From: Thiocapsa roseopersicina
GTDB taxonomy: Bacteria; Pseudomonadota; Gammaproteobacteria; Chromatiales; Chromatiaceae
NCBI RefSeq assembly: GCF_900106925.1
Contig: NZ_FNNZ01000006.1
Location: 124,001-188,000 of the forward strand
Direction of reading: 5' to 3'
DNA: 64,000 nt
Under the pieces are notes generated by a model that was not told where the DNA came from, searched no databases, and saw only the letters and a program-made list of their open reading frames with translations. Positions 8,314 through 16,128 of the stretch are shown in pieces. The translations under genes and the position numbers were made by a program. Numbering within the stretch: position 1 is the stretch's first letter; each line of letters begins with the position of its first letter.

Positions 8314-9411
8314 GTGCTGTATTCATCCTCCCGCCCCGGCCGGCTTCGGCGCGCGCCGCTTCTGTATGCGATGGCCGCCATCCTCTTCGGACTCGCCGCT
8401 TGCGGACAAGAGACCCCGGTGACCACCATTCGCTTCGACGCCTTCGGAGGCCAGGTCGACCTGAGCCTGGTCAACGTCGACCGACAACAGGCACAACAGG
8501 CGGCCTCCCTGGTCCAGCAGGACTTCGCCTTTCTGCAGGACGCATGGCATTCCTGGCAGCCCGGCCCGATGGGTCGGGTCAATCAGCTGCTGCTGACCGA
8601 GGAACCCTTCGTGGCCCCCCCCTCGACCATGCCGTTGGTGCGTCTGAGCAAGGAGCTCGAGGCAAAAAGCGGCGGGCTCTTCAATCCCGCCATCGGCTAT
8701 TTGATGGATCTCTGGGGGTTCCATGCCGACGCGGTGCGCAGCCGCCCGCCGCCGCCCGAACAGCAAATCAAGCGATTGGTCGCGGCCGCGCCCGGGATGA
8801 GCCAGATCGATATCGAGGGGCTCGAGCTGCACGGCCACAATCCGGCCATCAAGCTGGATTTCGACAGCATCGCCAAGAGCCATGCCCTGGATCTCGCGAT
8901 CGAGCACCTGCGCGAGCTCGGGATCAAGAGCGCGCTGGTGCAGGCCGGCGGCGAGGTCCGCGTGATCGGCGATCGCAGCGGCCAGCCCTGGCGGATCACG
9001 ATTCGCCGACCCAGCGGGTCGGGTGTACTCGCTATCGTCCCGATGCGCGGCGACGAGAGCCTCGTCACCAAGGCCGACTACGACCGGAACTTCGTGTTCA
9101 AGGGCGAGACCTATCATGCGATCATCGATCCGCGAACCGGCTCGCCCGCGCGCGGCACCCGCTCGGTGACCGTCCTGCATCGGGATGCGGCCACTGCGGC
9201 TGCGGCGGCCACGGCCATGTTCGTGGCGGGGCCGACCGATTGGGAAACGGTAGCGCGCGCGATGGACATCCGCTATGTCCTTCTCGTCGATGCCGAAGGC
9301 ACCCTGCATATGAACGAAGCGATGGCCGATCGGATCGAATTGGTCGACAGTGATACTCCGGTCGCGCCGAGGATGCAGTCGAGCGCGGTGCCCGGGGCGA
9401 CTGACCTTTGA
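8314..9411 (+). CDS. apbE: FAD:protein FMN transferase, lipoprotein
   Basis: ApbE/flavin transferase attaches FMN covalently to Thr or Ser of target proteins such as Nqr/Rnf subunits. About 365 residues. The N-terminus is a lipoprotein signal with lipobox LAAC (LFGLAACGQ), so the mature protein is a membrane-anchored periplasmic lipoprotein. Family motifs: FNPAIGYLMDLWGF, LDFDSIAKSHALD, ALVQAGGEVRVIG and IIDPRTGSPARG with the Mg/FAD-binding residues. The GTG at 8314 is chosen because GGAGG at 8304-8308 is 5 nt upstream; an in-frame GTG at 8308 overlaps that site. It sits between gshB and the tonB gene, where Pseudomonas has no apbE. Confidence 0.9.
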   Translation: MLYSSSRPGRLRRAPLLYAMAAILFGLAACGQETPVTTIRFDAFGGQVDLSLVNVDRQQAQQAASLVQQDFAFLQDAWHSWQPGPMGRVNQLLLTEEPFVAPPSTMPLVRLSKELEAKSGGLFNPAIGYLMDLWGFHADAVRSRPPPPEQQIKRLVAAAPGMSQIDIEGLELHGHNPAIKLDFDSIAKSHALDLAIEHLRELGIKSALVQAGGEVRVIGDRSGQPWRITIRRPSGSGVLAIVPMRGDESLVTKADYDRNFVFKGETYHAIIDPRTGSPARGTRSVTVLHRDAATAAAAATAMFVAGPTDWETVARAMDIRYVLLVDAEGTLHMNEAMADRIELVDSDTPVAPRMQSSAVPGATDL

Positions 9412-9432
9412 TCCCGATTTCGATCCACATCC

Positions 9433-10554
9433 ATGCCCATCCGCTCGCCCGATCCGGAGATTCCACGCGGGCTCATCGCTAGCCCCGGTCACGACCCCTC
9501 GCGAGCGACCTTCCTGACGGCCCTGTTGGCCGCATCACTGCTGCATGCCGGTGCGATCGCCCTCGTCTCCTTCGGGCCACCCCCGCCCGAGGCCGGCACC
9601 GTCGCGGAGTCGGCGCTGGAGATCCTCATCCTGCGCGACGCCGGTCCGAGTGCTGCAGCCGTGGCCCCGGACGCGGCCCTCTCTCGGCTCGACCGCTCGG
9701 GCGTATCGTCCAGCGGCAATGCGGTCTACGACGATCCGGTGGCGATCGTCTCGGAAGACATCGAAGCAACAGAGCCTCCGACGCCCATACCCGAGACGCG
9801 GACGGAGTCGGTCGAGGAGACGCCTCTCAACGCAGAGCCCGAGGCCAGCCTGAAGACATCGGTCGATCGGGACGCGCCCGTCGCCGAGCCGGACCCGAGC
9901 GCTTTCGATACAGCCGCCGTCGACCCGCCTCGCGAGCCGATCGGTATGGAGACGCTTGTTCCGGAGCCGAAAGAGACAGTCGAGCCGTCTCCTCCGGAGC
10001 TCGCGACGATTGCGCGATTGGAGCCTCCACCCGAACCCGCGCCCGAGGCCAAACCCGAGCCACACCCTGCTCCCGACCCGATGGTCGCGCGGGAGACGCC
10101 GGTCGACGCGGCTGCGATCCTCGCGAGTCGGGGCAAGGAAATCGATCGACTCACGGCCAACCTCCAGGCCAAGACCGCCGCCTACGCGAGCAGGGTCAGA
10201 CGCAAATCGGTGAGTGCGAGCACGCGGGAATTTCGCTACGCCAGCTATCTCGGCGCCTGGGCGCGCAAAGTGGAGCGCATCGGCAACCTCAACTATCCGC
10301 AAGCGGCCCGGGATCAACGCATGTTCGGCAGCCTGATCCTGCATGTCGCCGTGCGCTCCGACGGCAGTGTCGAGCAGATCCGGGTCGTACGCTCCTCGGG
10401 TTACGACCTGCTCGACGAGGCGGCCGTGCGAATCGTGGAGCTGGCGGCGCCCTACGCGCCATTCCCGCCCGACATCGCCGCGGAGACGGACGTGCTCGAC
10501 ATCGTGCGGACGTGGCAGTTTTTGCGCCGCGGCGGGTTGGGGTGGGAGCAGTGA
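9433..10554 (+). CDS. TonB family protein (TonB3-like by position)
   Basis: 373-residue energy transducer-like protein: a short cytoplasmic N-terminus, one membrane anchor around residues 25-47 (LLAASLLHAGAIALVSF, containing the Ser-x-x-His type motif of TonB), a long periplasmic Pro/Glu/Ala-rich linker (about 50-225), and a C-terminal TonB domain (LNYPQAARDQRMFGSLILHV, then VRSSGYDLLDEAAVRIVELA). No exbBD lies nearby. In Pseudomonas the gene between gshB and yqgE is tonB3, needed for twitching motility; the same slot suggests a similar role here, which is inference. The gene's end is followed by palindromic repeats. Confidence 0.85.
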   Translation: MPIRSPDPEIPRGLIASPGHDPSRATFLTALLAASLLHAGAIALVSFGPPPPEAGTVAESALEILILRDAGPSAAAVAPDAALSRLDRSGVSSSGNAVYDDPVAIVSEDIEATEPPTPIPETRTESVEETPLNAEPEASLKTSVDRDAPVAEPDPSAFDTAAVDPPREPIGMETLVPEPKETVEPSPPELATIARLEPPPEPAPEAKPEPHPAPDPMVARETPVDAAAILASRGKEIDRLTANLQAKTAAYASRVRRKSVSASTREFRYASYLGAWARKVERIGNLNYPQAARDQRMFGSLILHVAVRSDGSVEQIRVVRSSGYDLLDEAAVRIVELAAPYAPFPPDIAAETDVLDIVRTWQFLRRGGLGWEQ

Positions 10555-10672
10555 GCGAAGGCTGTGCGACCGAACGCTTTTGGGCAAAGCATCAATCGGA
10601 CCTCCCAAGGAAGGATCTAAACCGCAACGAAGGGTTTTAAGGTGATTCCGAAAACACTTAGACCCGCCGTAA

Positions 10673-10738
10673 GTCGGGCTTTAGCCCGACGAGAACGGCG
10701 TAGGATGGCGGTACCGCCGAGTCGGACTCAAGTCCGAC
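10673..10738. repeat. Cluster of three palindromes (REP-like) after tonB
   Basis: Three hairpins in 66 bp: GTCGGGCT-TT-AGCCCGAC (10673-10690), the 12-bp palindrome GGCGGTACCGCC (10707-10718) and GTCGGACT-CA-AGTCCGAC (10721-10738). The outer two share the GTCGG(G/A)CT arm. The arrangement resembles bacterial repetitive extragenic palindromes placed between converging genes. Nothing else was recognised in 10555-10817. Confidence 0.75.
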
Positions 10739-10817
10739 CCACGCTGCGTCGGGGCCAAGATTTACCGGAAATGGCTTAATGCTCAGGGGATCCGAATCAC
10801 CGACTGAGACTAGGCAG

Positions 10818-10849
10818 AAAAAACCGCCGATTCCTTGCGGAACCGGCGG
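10818..10849 (-). terminator. Intrinsic terminator of the IPTL-CTERM gene
   Basis: On the minus strand a stem of CCGCCG plus TTCC (one A/C mismatch between, loop TTGC) is followed by six T residues (A at 10818-10823). It is 22 bp past the stop codon of the gene at 10871-12109. Confidence 0.85.
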
Positions 10850-10870
10850 CGTGTCTACGGACGGAGACGA

Positions 10871-12109
10871 TTAGCCGCGTCGACGCCGCTGATGCCAGCC
10901 GGCAAGCAGACCGAGCAGACCGGTCATTGCGAAGAGGCCGTAGGCGCTCATGGTCGGGATGGCGGTCCCGACAGGCGGGGGCAGAGCCTGGAAGACCACG
11001 ACCACACCGTCGCCGATATCGGCAATGGCGGCCGGTGCGAAGCCGTTCACGGGCGGCGGCTGATCCGGGTCGGTGTAGGCGACCGCGCTGTAGGTGACAC
11101 TCTCGACGACCGTGTTGGTGACGGTGAATGTCGCAACGCCGTCGATCAAGGGCGCCGTAGCGGTGGCGCCGACCATGGGCGCAAACGCCCCGGTTGTTGT
11201 CGGCGCAAGGAGCGGGGTAATCACGGTCGTCGCGCTATCCGCCCCCAAGACAACCGAGCCGGAGAGCGGATTCTCGTCGCCGTCAACGACCGTAACCGCG
11301 ATCGTCGCCGAGGACGAGCCATCGGCAGGCACGTTGACCGGACCCGGCCCGCCGCCGACGGTGATGCCGGAGAGTGCCGGATCGGGATCGGAGACCGTGA
11401 AGGCCAAGGTGACCCGACCGGCGGCGCCCGCACCGCCCGTTCGGGAACCCCCGGATTGGGAAGTGCGAGATCCGCTGCCCGCGCCGCCTGGCGCGCTGCC
11501 TGCATTGCCGTTACTGGTTCCACCGGTGTCGGAAATCGCGGCACCGCCTGCCCCGCCGCCGGCATCGGCGCCTTTACCGCCGGCGCCCGAGCTGATACCA
11601 AATCCGGTGGCACCCGCTGTTCCATTCGCCCCGTTCGCAGTGGAGTCGCCGATGTTTGCTGATCCACCGGCGCCACCTGTGGGTGTTGGACCACCGCTGA
11701 CGTTGCGGATACCGCCTGCCCCGCCTTTGGCCAGGATCTCATCCTGATAACCATCGATCGTCGAGTCCCCGCCGTTCGCGCCGTTCGCCGCACTGGATCC
11801 GGCCCCGCCGGCCCCGACGATCACGTTCAACGTCTCACCGGGCGTAACCGCAATTGCGGACTGCGCAAACCCACCACCACCACCACCGCCGCCGCCTCTT
11901 GCCGAAGCTATCGAGGCGTTGCCCGAGCCCCCGCCGGCGCCCCCGCCGCCCCAGGCTCCGACGGTGACCTCGAATACATTCGCAGGAACCGTACAGGGTC
12001 CCGCTGCGGCGACACCAACTGCGCAGTCGGCAGACAGCGCCGCGCCGGGTATCAAGAACGACGGCGCAAACAGCAACCCGGTCAAAGGAAGGGCTAAACG
12101 AGTTCGCAT
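10871..12109 (-). CDS. Glycine-rich surface protein with IPTL-CTERM sorting signal
   Basis: 412 residues. A signal peptide (MRTRLALPLTGLLFAPSFLIPGAALS) is followed by a very Gly-rich segment (about residues 45-245, with runs of up to nine glycines). An Ig-like Big/invasin-type module follows (IAVTVVDGDENPLSGSVVLG and onwards). The C-terminus carries IPTMSAYGLFAMTGLLGLLAG plus an Arg cluster, which fits the IPTL-CTERM anchor. This signal is predicted to be recognised by a dedicated sorting/processing membrane enzyme; none is encoded nearby. The start at 12109 has an AGGGAG ribosome-binding site. It is a monocistronic gene with its own terminator, placed inside an otherwise conserved tonB-yqgE block, so it looks inserted. 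Function unknown; an extracellular or adhesive role is possible. Confidence 0.75.
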   Translation of the reverse strand: MRTRLALPLTGLLFAPSFLIPGAALSADCAVGVAAAGPCTVPANVFEVTVGAWGGGGAGGGSGNASIASARGGGGGGGGGFAQSAIAVTPGETLNVIVGAGGAGSSAANGANGGDSTIDGYQDEILAKGGAGGIRNVSGGPTPTGGAGGSANIGDSTANGANGTAGATGFGISSGAGGKGADAGGGAGGAAISDTGGTSNGNAGSAPGGAGSGSRTSQSGGSRTGGAGAAGRVTLAFTVSDPDPALSGITVGGGPGPVNVPADGSSSATIAVTVVDGDENPLSGSVVLGADSATTVITPLLAPTTTGAFAPMVGATATAPLIDGVATFTVTNTVVESVTYSAVAYTDPDQPPPVNGFAPAAIADIGDGVVVVFQALPPPVGTAIPTMSAYGLFAMTGLLGLLAGWHQRRRRG

Positions 12110-12627
12110 GATCAATGTCTCCCTGTTACGTAAACGAGCGCATGACACTGTCAAATTCTTCAATCCAAGGGCCGCGCCAACCGACAGTGTCGTTTATTTT
12201 TCTACCCGGCTGATGCCTCGGAATCGCCGGGAATTTCGCCTAGCGATACTCGGCCTAACTCGCTCCAAGCCTTACAAACGGCCAATCACTTCATCAGACC
12301 ATCAATTCAGTTGATCAATCGGAGGTCCAACTCGCGCACCGTCTGCCCCGCGCCCGCAATAACGCGCGGGACGCGTAGCCCACGTTAAGCCGGGCGCCTC
12401 GGCGTGAGCACGTCTGCTAACCCATCGAAACCAATCGATTCGGTCGCCATGCGACAACCGAGGCTCGATGTAGCAGGGGCGCGATGTAGCAGACATGCGA
12501 CGTTGCACATTCGCCGCGAAGTTTAGACGACACCCACAAGAATTTCAACGTAAAGAAAGATGAACATGCCCCATCTCAAGGGACGGCGAGAAGCTATGAT
12601 TCCCGAATGCCCCACTCACCTGCAACA
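12110..12627. other. Intergenic region between the IPTL-CTERM and coiled-coil genes
   Basis: A 518-bp stretch with no supported gene. It contains the inverted repeat at 12144-12191, probably in the promoter area of the IPTL-CTERM gene, where a perfect TTGACA box can be read on the minus strand (12149-12154). Short open frames here lack ribosome-binding sites and coding character. Confidence 0.5.
12144..12191. promoter_or_regulatory. Inverted repeat upstream of the IPTL-CTERM gene
   Basis: GACACTGTC (12144-12152) and GACAGTGTC (12183-12191) form a perfect 9-bp inverted repeat with a 30-bp spacer, 35-82 bp upstream of the start codon. It overlaps a TTGACA box read on the minus strand. It could be an operator or a hairpin; which regulator would bind is unknown. 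Confidence 0.4.
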
Positions 12628-13002
12628 TCACAGCAACTTGCCTGCGGCGATGATTAAGGCGGAGATCGTGGAGATGAAGCCGATCAACCACAGAAAATGG
12701 CGGTCGTTGCGTTTAATCAACTCGTCGAATCGACGGTCGACCTGCTCGAAGCGCTTGTCGACCTGCTCGAAGCGCTTTTCGACTTGATCGAAGCGCTTGT
12801 CGACTTGCTCAAAGCGTCTCTCGACCTGATCGAAACCCCGGCGCATTAGCTCGCGCTGATGATTAAGCTCCTCCTCGACCCTCGCCATGCGCTCGCGCAG
12901 CTCGATCTCATACACCGCGGGCGGCTTGCCGAGCGAGACCTCGACGAGCCACTCGCCGAGGTGCTCCTTGATGAACGCGATGTCTTCTTTGGCCAGTGCC
13001 AT
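12628..13002 (-). CDS. Small coiled-coil protein with C-terminal membrane anchor
   Basis: 124 residues. After a short N-terminal domain (MALAKEDIAFIKEHLGEWLV, and further VYEIELRERMARVEEEL) the centre consists of 7-residue repeats of the type RFEQVDK/RFDQVEK (about residues 60-100), a strong coiled coil, followed by one C-terminal hydrophobic helix (FLWLIGFISTISALIIAAGKLL). This suggests a membrane-tethered oligomeric rod. Similar RFEQVD-repeat proteins occur in proteobacteria without a known function. The start at MALAKED is chosen because the longer frame runs into the inverted-repeat element at 13023-13109. Convincing as a gene; function not assigned. Confidence 0.7.
   Translation of the reverse strand: MALAKEDIAFIKEHLGEWLVEVSLGKPPAVYEIELRERMARVEEELNHQRELMRRGFDQVERRFEQVDKRFDQVEKRFEQVDKRFEQVDRRFDELIKRNDRHFLWLIGFISTISALIIAAGKLL
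12737..12834. repeat. 21-bp tandem repeat inside the coiled-coil gene
   Basis: About four to five imperfect copies of a 21-bp unit (CGACCTGCTCGAAGCGCTTG-like) encode the FEQVDKR heptads. Such in-frame repeats can change copy number and so coiled-coil length. Confidence 0.75.
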
Positions 13003-13022
13003 GAACCGAGCCTCCTCGGGGC

Positions 13023-13109
13023 TTAAACCGCGCCAGCTCCAACAATCGTCGAGTCGGCCGGGGCCGATCCCATCCAAAAACATCACATACGGCGCTGGGC
13101 GCGGTTTAA
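13023..13109. repeat. 87-bp inverted-repeat element, family 1 (copy A)
   Basis: Bounded by perfect 12-bp arms TTAAACCGCGCC (13023-13034) and GGCGCGGTTTAA (13098-13109). The whole 87 bp is visibly homologous, in reverse orientation, to the element at 50452-50538, and its left part matches the one at 50561-50647. It lies 21 bp upstream of the coiled-coil gene start and about 180 bp upstream of yqgE. No transposase is associated. Confidence 0.85.
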
Positions 13110-13290
13110 CGCCCCACCGACACGCCGGGAAGTGCGCGTACGCTCGCCGGAGAACGCCGACATTTCCTGCAAACCGCGGACGTTCGAGCCACGGAACACG
13201 CGTCGTCGAGCGACTCTATCCCAGGCACGCAAGTGCCGCAAACAGATGCTCGGGCTTGCTTGAGATCTCCCCGACCGGGATACTAATACC

Positions 13291-13854
13291 ATGTCCTTCA
13301 GCACCTCGCTCACCAACCATTTCCTGATCGCGATGCCGGGTCTTCAGGATCCGAATTTCTCGCGAACGGTGACCTATGTCTGCGAGCACACGGATCAGGG
13401 CGCTATGGGCATCGTGATCAACCGCCCGCTCGACGTCAGGCTCGGCGAGCTGTTGGACCAGCTCGAGATCGTCGCGTTGCGCCCGAGCGTCGAGCAGATC
13501 CCGGTCTATCAAGGTGGACCGGTCCAGACCGACCGGGGTTTCGTGCTGCACACGTCCGGACCGACCTTCGACTCGACCCTGAGCATCACATCGGATATCA
13601 GCGTCACCACCTCGCGCGACGTGCTCGAGGCCATTGCCTCCGGCGAAGGCCCTGAGCACACCTTGGTCGCCTTGGGTTATGCCGGCTGGGGCAGCGGTCA
13701 GTTGGAGCAGGAGATGAGTGCGAATTCCTGGCTGAGCGGTCCGGCCAGTCACGAGATCATCTTTCGGATGGACCCGAGTGCGCGCTGGCTCGCCGCGGCA
13801 CAACTGCTGGGGGTCGACCTCAACCTGCTCAGCGGCGAAGCCGGACACGCGTAA
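13291..13854 (+). CDS. yqgE: UPF0301/YqgE (AlgH) family protein
   Basis: 187-residue cytoplasmic protein of the YqgE/AlgH family. Recognised by the N-terminal LTNHFLIAMPGLQDPNFSRTV, then CEHTDQGAMGIVINRP, VYQGGPVQTDRGFVLH and the C-terminal LVALGYAGWGSGQLEQEM and NSWL motifs. The molecular function is unsettled; it is nearly always linked to ruvX, as here (48 bp downstream). AlgH was named from alginate regulation in Pseudomonas. The ATG at 13291 gives the expected N-terminus. Confidence 0.95.
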   Translation: MSFSTSLTNHFLIAMPGLQDPNFSRTVTYVCEHTDQGAMGIVINRPLDVRLGELLDQLEIVALRPSVEQIPVYQGGPVQTDRGFVLHTSGPTFDSTLSITSDISVTTSRDVLEAIASGEGPEHTLVALGYAGWGSGQLEQEMSANSWLSGPASHEIIFRMDPSARWLAAAQLLGVDLNLLSGEAGHA

Positions 13855-13902
13855 GCCGTGTCTTGACGGGCATTCACCGGATCGATCTCGTTCGAGCATC
13901 GC

Positions 13903-14322
13903 ATGACCACCCTACTGGGTTTCGACTTCGGTCCGCGCAAGATCGGTATCGCGGTCGGCCAGACCATCACCCGCTCGGCTACACCCTTGGTTACGCTGCG
14001 CAGCCGCAACGACAAGCCGGATTGGGCCGGTATCGCCGCCTTGGTGCGCGAGTGGCAACCCGAGGCATTCGTCTTGGGGCTGCCCTTCAACATGGACGAC
14101 ACCGAAGTCGATTGGTCCGCTCAGGTCCATCGGTTCGGGCGCCAGCTCGAAGGACGTTTCCGCCTCGCGGTGCATCTCATCGACGAGCGCCTGACCTCGA
14201 TCGAAGCGCGACGACAGCTCGCGGAGACGCCGGGCGGACGCTCCGCCGACCGAGACGCCGTCGATGCGGTTGCGGCGGCCTTGATCCTGGAGACCTGGCT
14301 ATGCGAGCACGGCACCGCGTAG
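13903..14322 (+). CDS. ruvX: Putative pre-16S rRNA nuclease / Holliday junction resolvase-like
   Basis: 139-residue YqgF/RuvX protein with an RNase H-like fold, involved in maturation of the 16S rRNA 5' end. Visible features: the N-terminal LLGFDFGPRKIGIAVGQ with catalytic Asp, FVLGLPFNMDDTE in the centre, DERLTSIEARR, and the C-terminal DRDAVDAVAAALILETWL with the last acidic residues. It lies between yqgE and pyrR, as in Pseudomonas. A 96-bp inverted-repeat element occupies the space after its stop codon. Confidence 0.95.
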   Translation: MTTLLGFDFGPRKIGIAVGQTITRSATPLVTLRSRNDKPDWAGIAALVREWQPEAFVLGLPFNMDDTEVDWSAQVHRFGRQLEGRFRLAVHLIDERLTSIEARRQLAETPGGRSADRDAVDAVAAALILETWLCEHGTA

Positions 14323-14346
14323 GTTTGGGGGAAAGGAACGACCGGC

Positions 14347-14442
14347 CTGTAGGTGCGAATTTATTCGCACGGCCCGGGCGGTGGCGTTGCCGAGCGCCTC
14401 GCGGGGAAACCGGCAAATGGGCGAATAAATTCGCACCTACAG
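14347..14442. repeat. 96-bp inverted-repeat element, family 2 (copy 1)
   Basis: Arms CTGTAGGTGCGAATTTATTC (left, from 14347) and its reverse complement (right, ending 14442) extend over 22 bp each, and each arm contains its own nested palindrome GTGCGAATTTATTCGCAC or a close variant. A second copy of the same length, with a related centre, lies at 56629-56724. It separates ruvX from pyrR. MITE- or REP-like; no coding capacity. Confidence 0.9.
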
Positions 14443-14461
14443 CCTCTCGGTTCTTCCAGGC

Positions 14462-15124
14462 ATGCACAGTCGGAATGATGTTTCCAGGAAATCATCTCAA
14501 AGTATCCAACCCGAGCATTCGTCAGTGATCAATTCCGAGATCTGGAAAGACAGCGCCGAGATCGACGGCATCATCGGTCGGATGGCCGACGAGCTGCGGT
14601 CTCTGATCGCCGCACGCGCCATCGAGTCCCCGCTGATGATCGGCATCCATACCGGCGGGGTCTGGGTTGCGGATCGACTGCACGAGGCGCTCGAGCTGGT
14701 CGAGCCGCTCGGTCATCTGGACATCTCCTTCTACCGCGACGACTTCACCCGCATCGGGATGCATCCGCAGGTGCGCCCTTCGTATCTGCCGGTCGGGATC
14801 GACGACCGCCATCTGATCCTGGTGGACGATGTCCTGCAGAGCGGCCGCACCATCCGCGCCGCCCTGAATGTCTTGTTCGACTACGGCCGGCCGGCCTCGG
14901 TTATCCTGGTCACCCTCTCCGAGCGCGACGGGCGCGAGCTGCCGATCGAGCCGAACGTTGTCGGCCTGCATGCCAAGCTCGAGGCGGGCGAGCAGATCAA
15001 GCTCAGCGGACCACACCCGCTCGTTCTGCTGCGCGGGCAGAGCGCGAAGAAATCGGCGTCGAAGGCCAACAAGGCACCCGTGGATCCCCCTGCTTCAGCC
15101 GCCAAGGACGAGGTTCGCCGATGA
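14462..15124 (+). CDS. pyrR: PyrR-like bifunctional regulator / uracil phosphoribosyltransferase
   Basis: About 220 residues. Type I phosphoribosyltransferase fold with the PRPP-binding motif [19 protein letters not shown], plus the N-terminal [30 protein letters not shown] and [18 protein letters not shown] segments typical of PyrR. In Bacillus PyrR attenuates the pyr operon; in Pseudomonas-type operons the gene is retained upstream of pyrB. The C-terminus has an extra basic Lys/Ala tail (about 25 residues). The start is uncertain: the ATG at 14462 gives 20 extra N-terminal residues compared with a GTG at 14525; neither has a strong ribosome-binding site. It overlaps pyrB by 4 nt (ATGA). Confidence 0.9.
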   Translation: MHSRNDVSRKSSQSIQPEHSSVINSEIWKDSAEIDGIIGRMADELRSLIAARAIESPLMIGIHTGGVWVADRLHEALELVEPLGHLDISFYRDDFTRIGMHPQVRPSYLPVGIDDRHLILVDDVLQSGRTIRAALNVLFDYGRPASVILVTLSERDGRELPIEPNVVGLHAKLEAGEQIKLSGPHPLVLLRGQSAKKSASKANKAPVDPPASAAKDEVRR

Positions 15125-16128
15125 AGACAGGGAACCCGCAGCTCGACGGCCAGGGCAACCTGAAGCACTTTCTGACGATCGAGGGGTTGAGCCGAGCCCT
15201 TTTGGTCGAGCTCCTGGACCGCGCCGAAGGCTTCCTCGGGGTGACACAGCAAGCGGTCAAGAAGGTCCCGCTGTGCCGCGGCAAGGTCGTCGCAAACCTC
15301 TTCTTCGAGACCAGCACCCGCACCCGAACGACCTTCGAGCTGGCCGCCAAACGGCTCTCGGCGGACGTGCTCAACCTCAACATCTCCACCTCCGCCACCG
15401 CCAAGGGCGAAACCCTGCTCGATACCTTGCGCAACCTCGAGGCGATGCAGGTCGACATGTTCGTGGTGCGCCACGCCTCGAGCGGTGCAGCCCATTTCAT
15501 CGCGGCCCATGCTGCACCGCACGTGAGCGTCATCAATGCCGGGGACGGGCGCTATTCCCATCCCACCCAGGGCATGTTGGACATGTTCACCATCCGCCGC
15601 CACAAGGGGGATTTCGCGAACCTTCGGGTGGCCATCGTCGGCGATATCCTGCACTCGCGTGTGGCGCGCTCCCAGATCCTCGCACTCAATACCTTGGGTA
15701 CGGCCGAGGTGCGGGTCATCGGCCCGCGCACCCTGATTCCGGCTTTCGCGGAAGAGGCGCTCGGCGTGCGGGTCTTTCACGATCTGCGCGAGGGGATCCG
15801 CGATGTCGACGTCATCATCATGCTGCGCCTGCAACGCGAGCGCATGACCAACGCGCTCCTGCCGAGCGAGCATGAATACTTTCATCTGTACGGCCTCACC
15901 GAGGAGCGTCTCGCCGCGGCCGATCCCGAGGCCATCGTGATGCATCCCGGGCCCATCAATCGCGGGGTCGAGATCGAGTCACAGGTCGCCGACGGTCCCC
16001 GTTCGGTGATCCTAGAGCAGGTCACCAACGGGATCGCGATCCGCATGGCGGTCATGTCCATGTGCATCGGCACCCAGAACATCGCCATGCAGGCAGACAT
16101 CAAGACGGATGGTGAGCCCAATGGCTGA
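15121..16128 (+). CDS. pyrB: Aspartate carbamoyltransferase catalytic subunit
   Basis: Transfers the carbamoyl group to L-aspartate, the committed step of pyrimidine synthesis. 335 residues. Carbamoyl-phosphate site [19 protein letters not shown]; the downstream segments [46 protein letters not shown] and the aspartate-binding MLRLQRERM are all present. The start overlaps the pyrR stop. The longer N-terminus and linkage to an inactive dihydroorotase gene fit the class of ATCase that assembles as a PyrB-PyrC' dodecamer without PyrI. Confidence 0.97.
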   Translation: MKTGNPQLDGQGNLKHFLTIEGLSRALLVELLDRAEGFLGVTQQAVKKVPLCRGKVVANLFFETSTRTRTTFELAAKRLSADVLNLNISTSATAKGETLLDTLRNLEAMQVDMFVVRHASSGAAHFIAAHAAPHVSVINAGDGRYSHPTQGMLDMFTIRRHKGDFANLRVAIVGDILHSRVARSQILALNTLGTAEVRVIGPRTLIPAFAEEALGVRVFHDLREGIRDVDVIIMLRLQRERMTNALLPSEHEYFHLYGLTEERLAAADPEAIVMHPGPINRGVEIESQVADGPRSVILEQVTNGIAIRMAVMSMCIGTQNIAMQADIKTDGEPNG

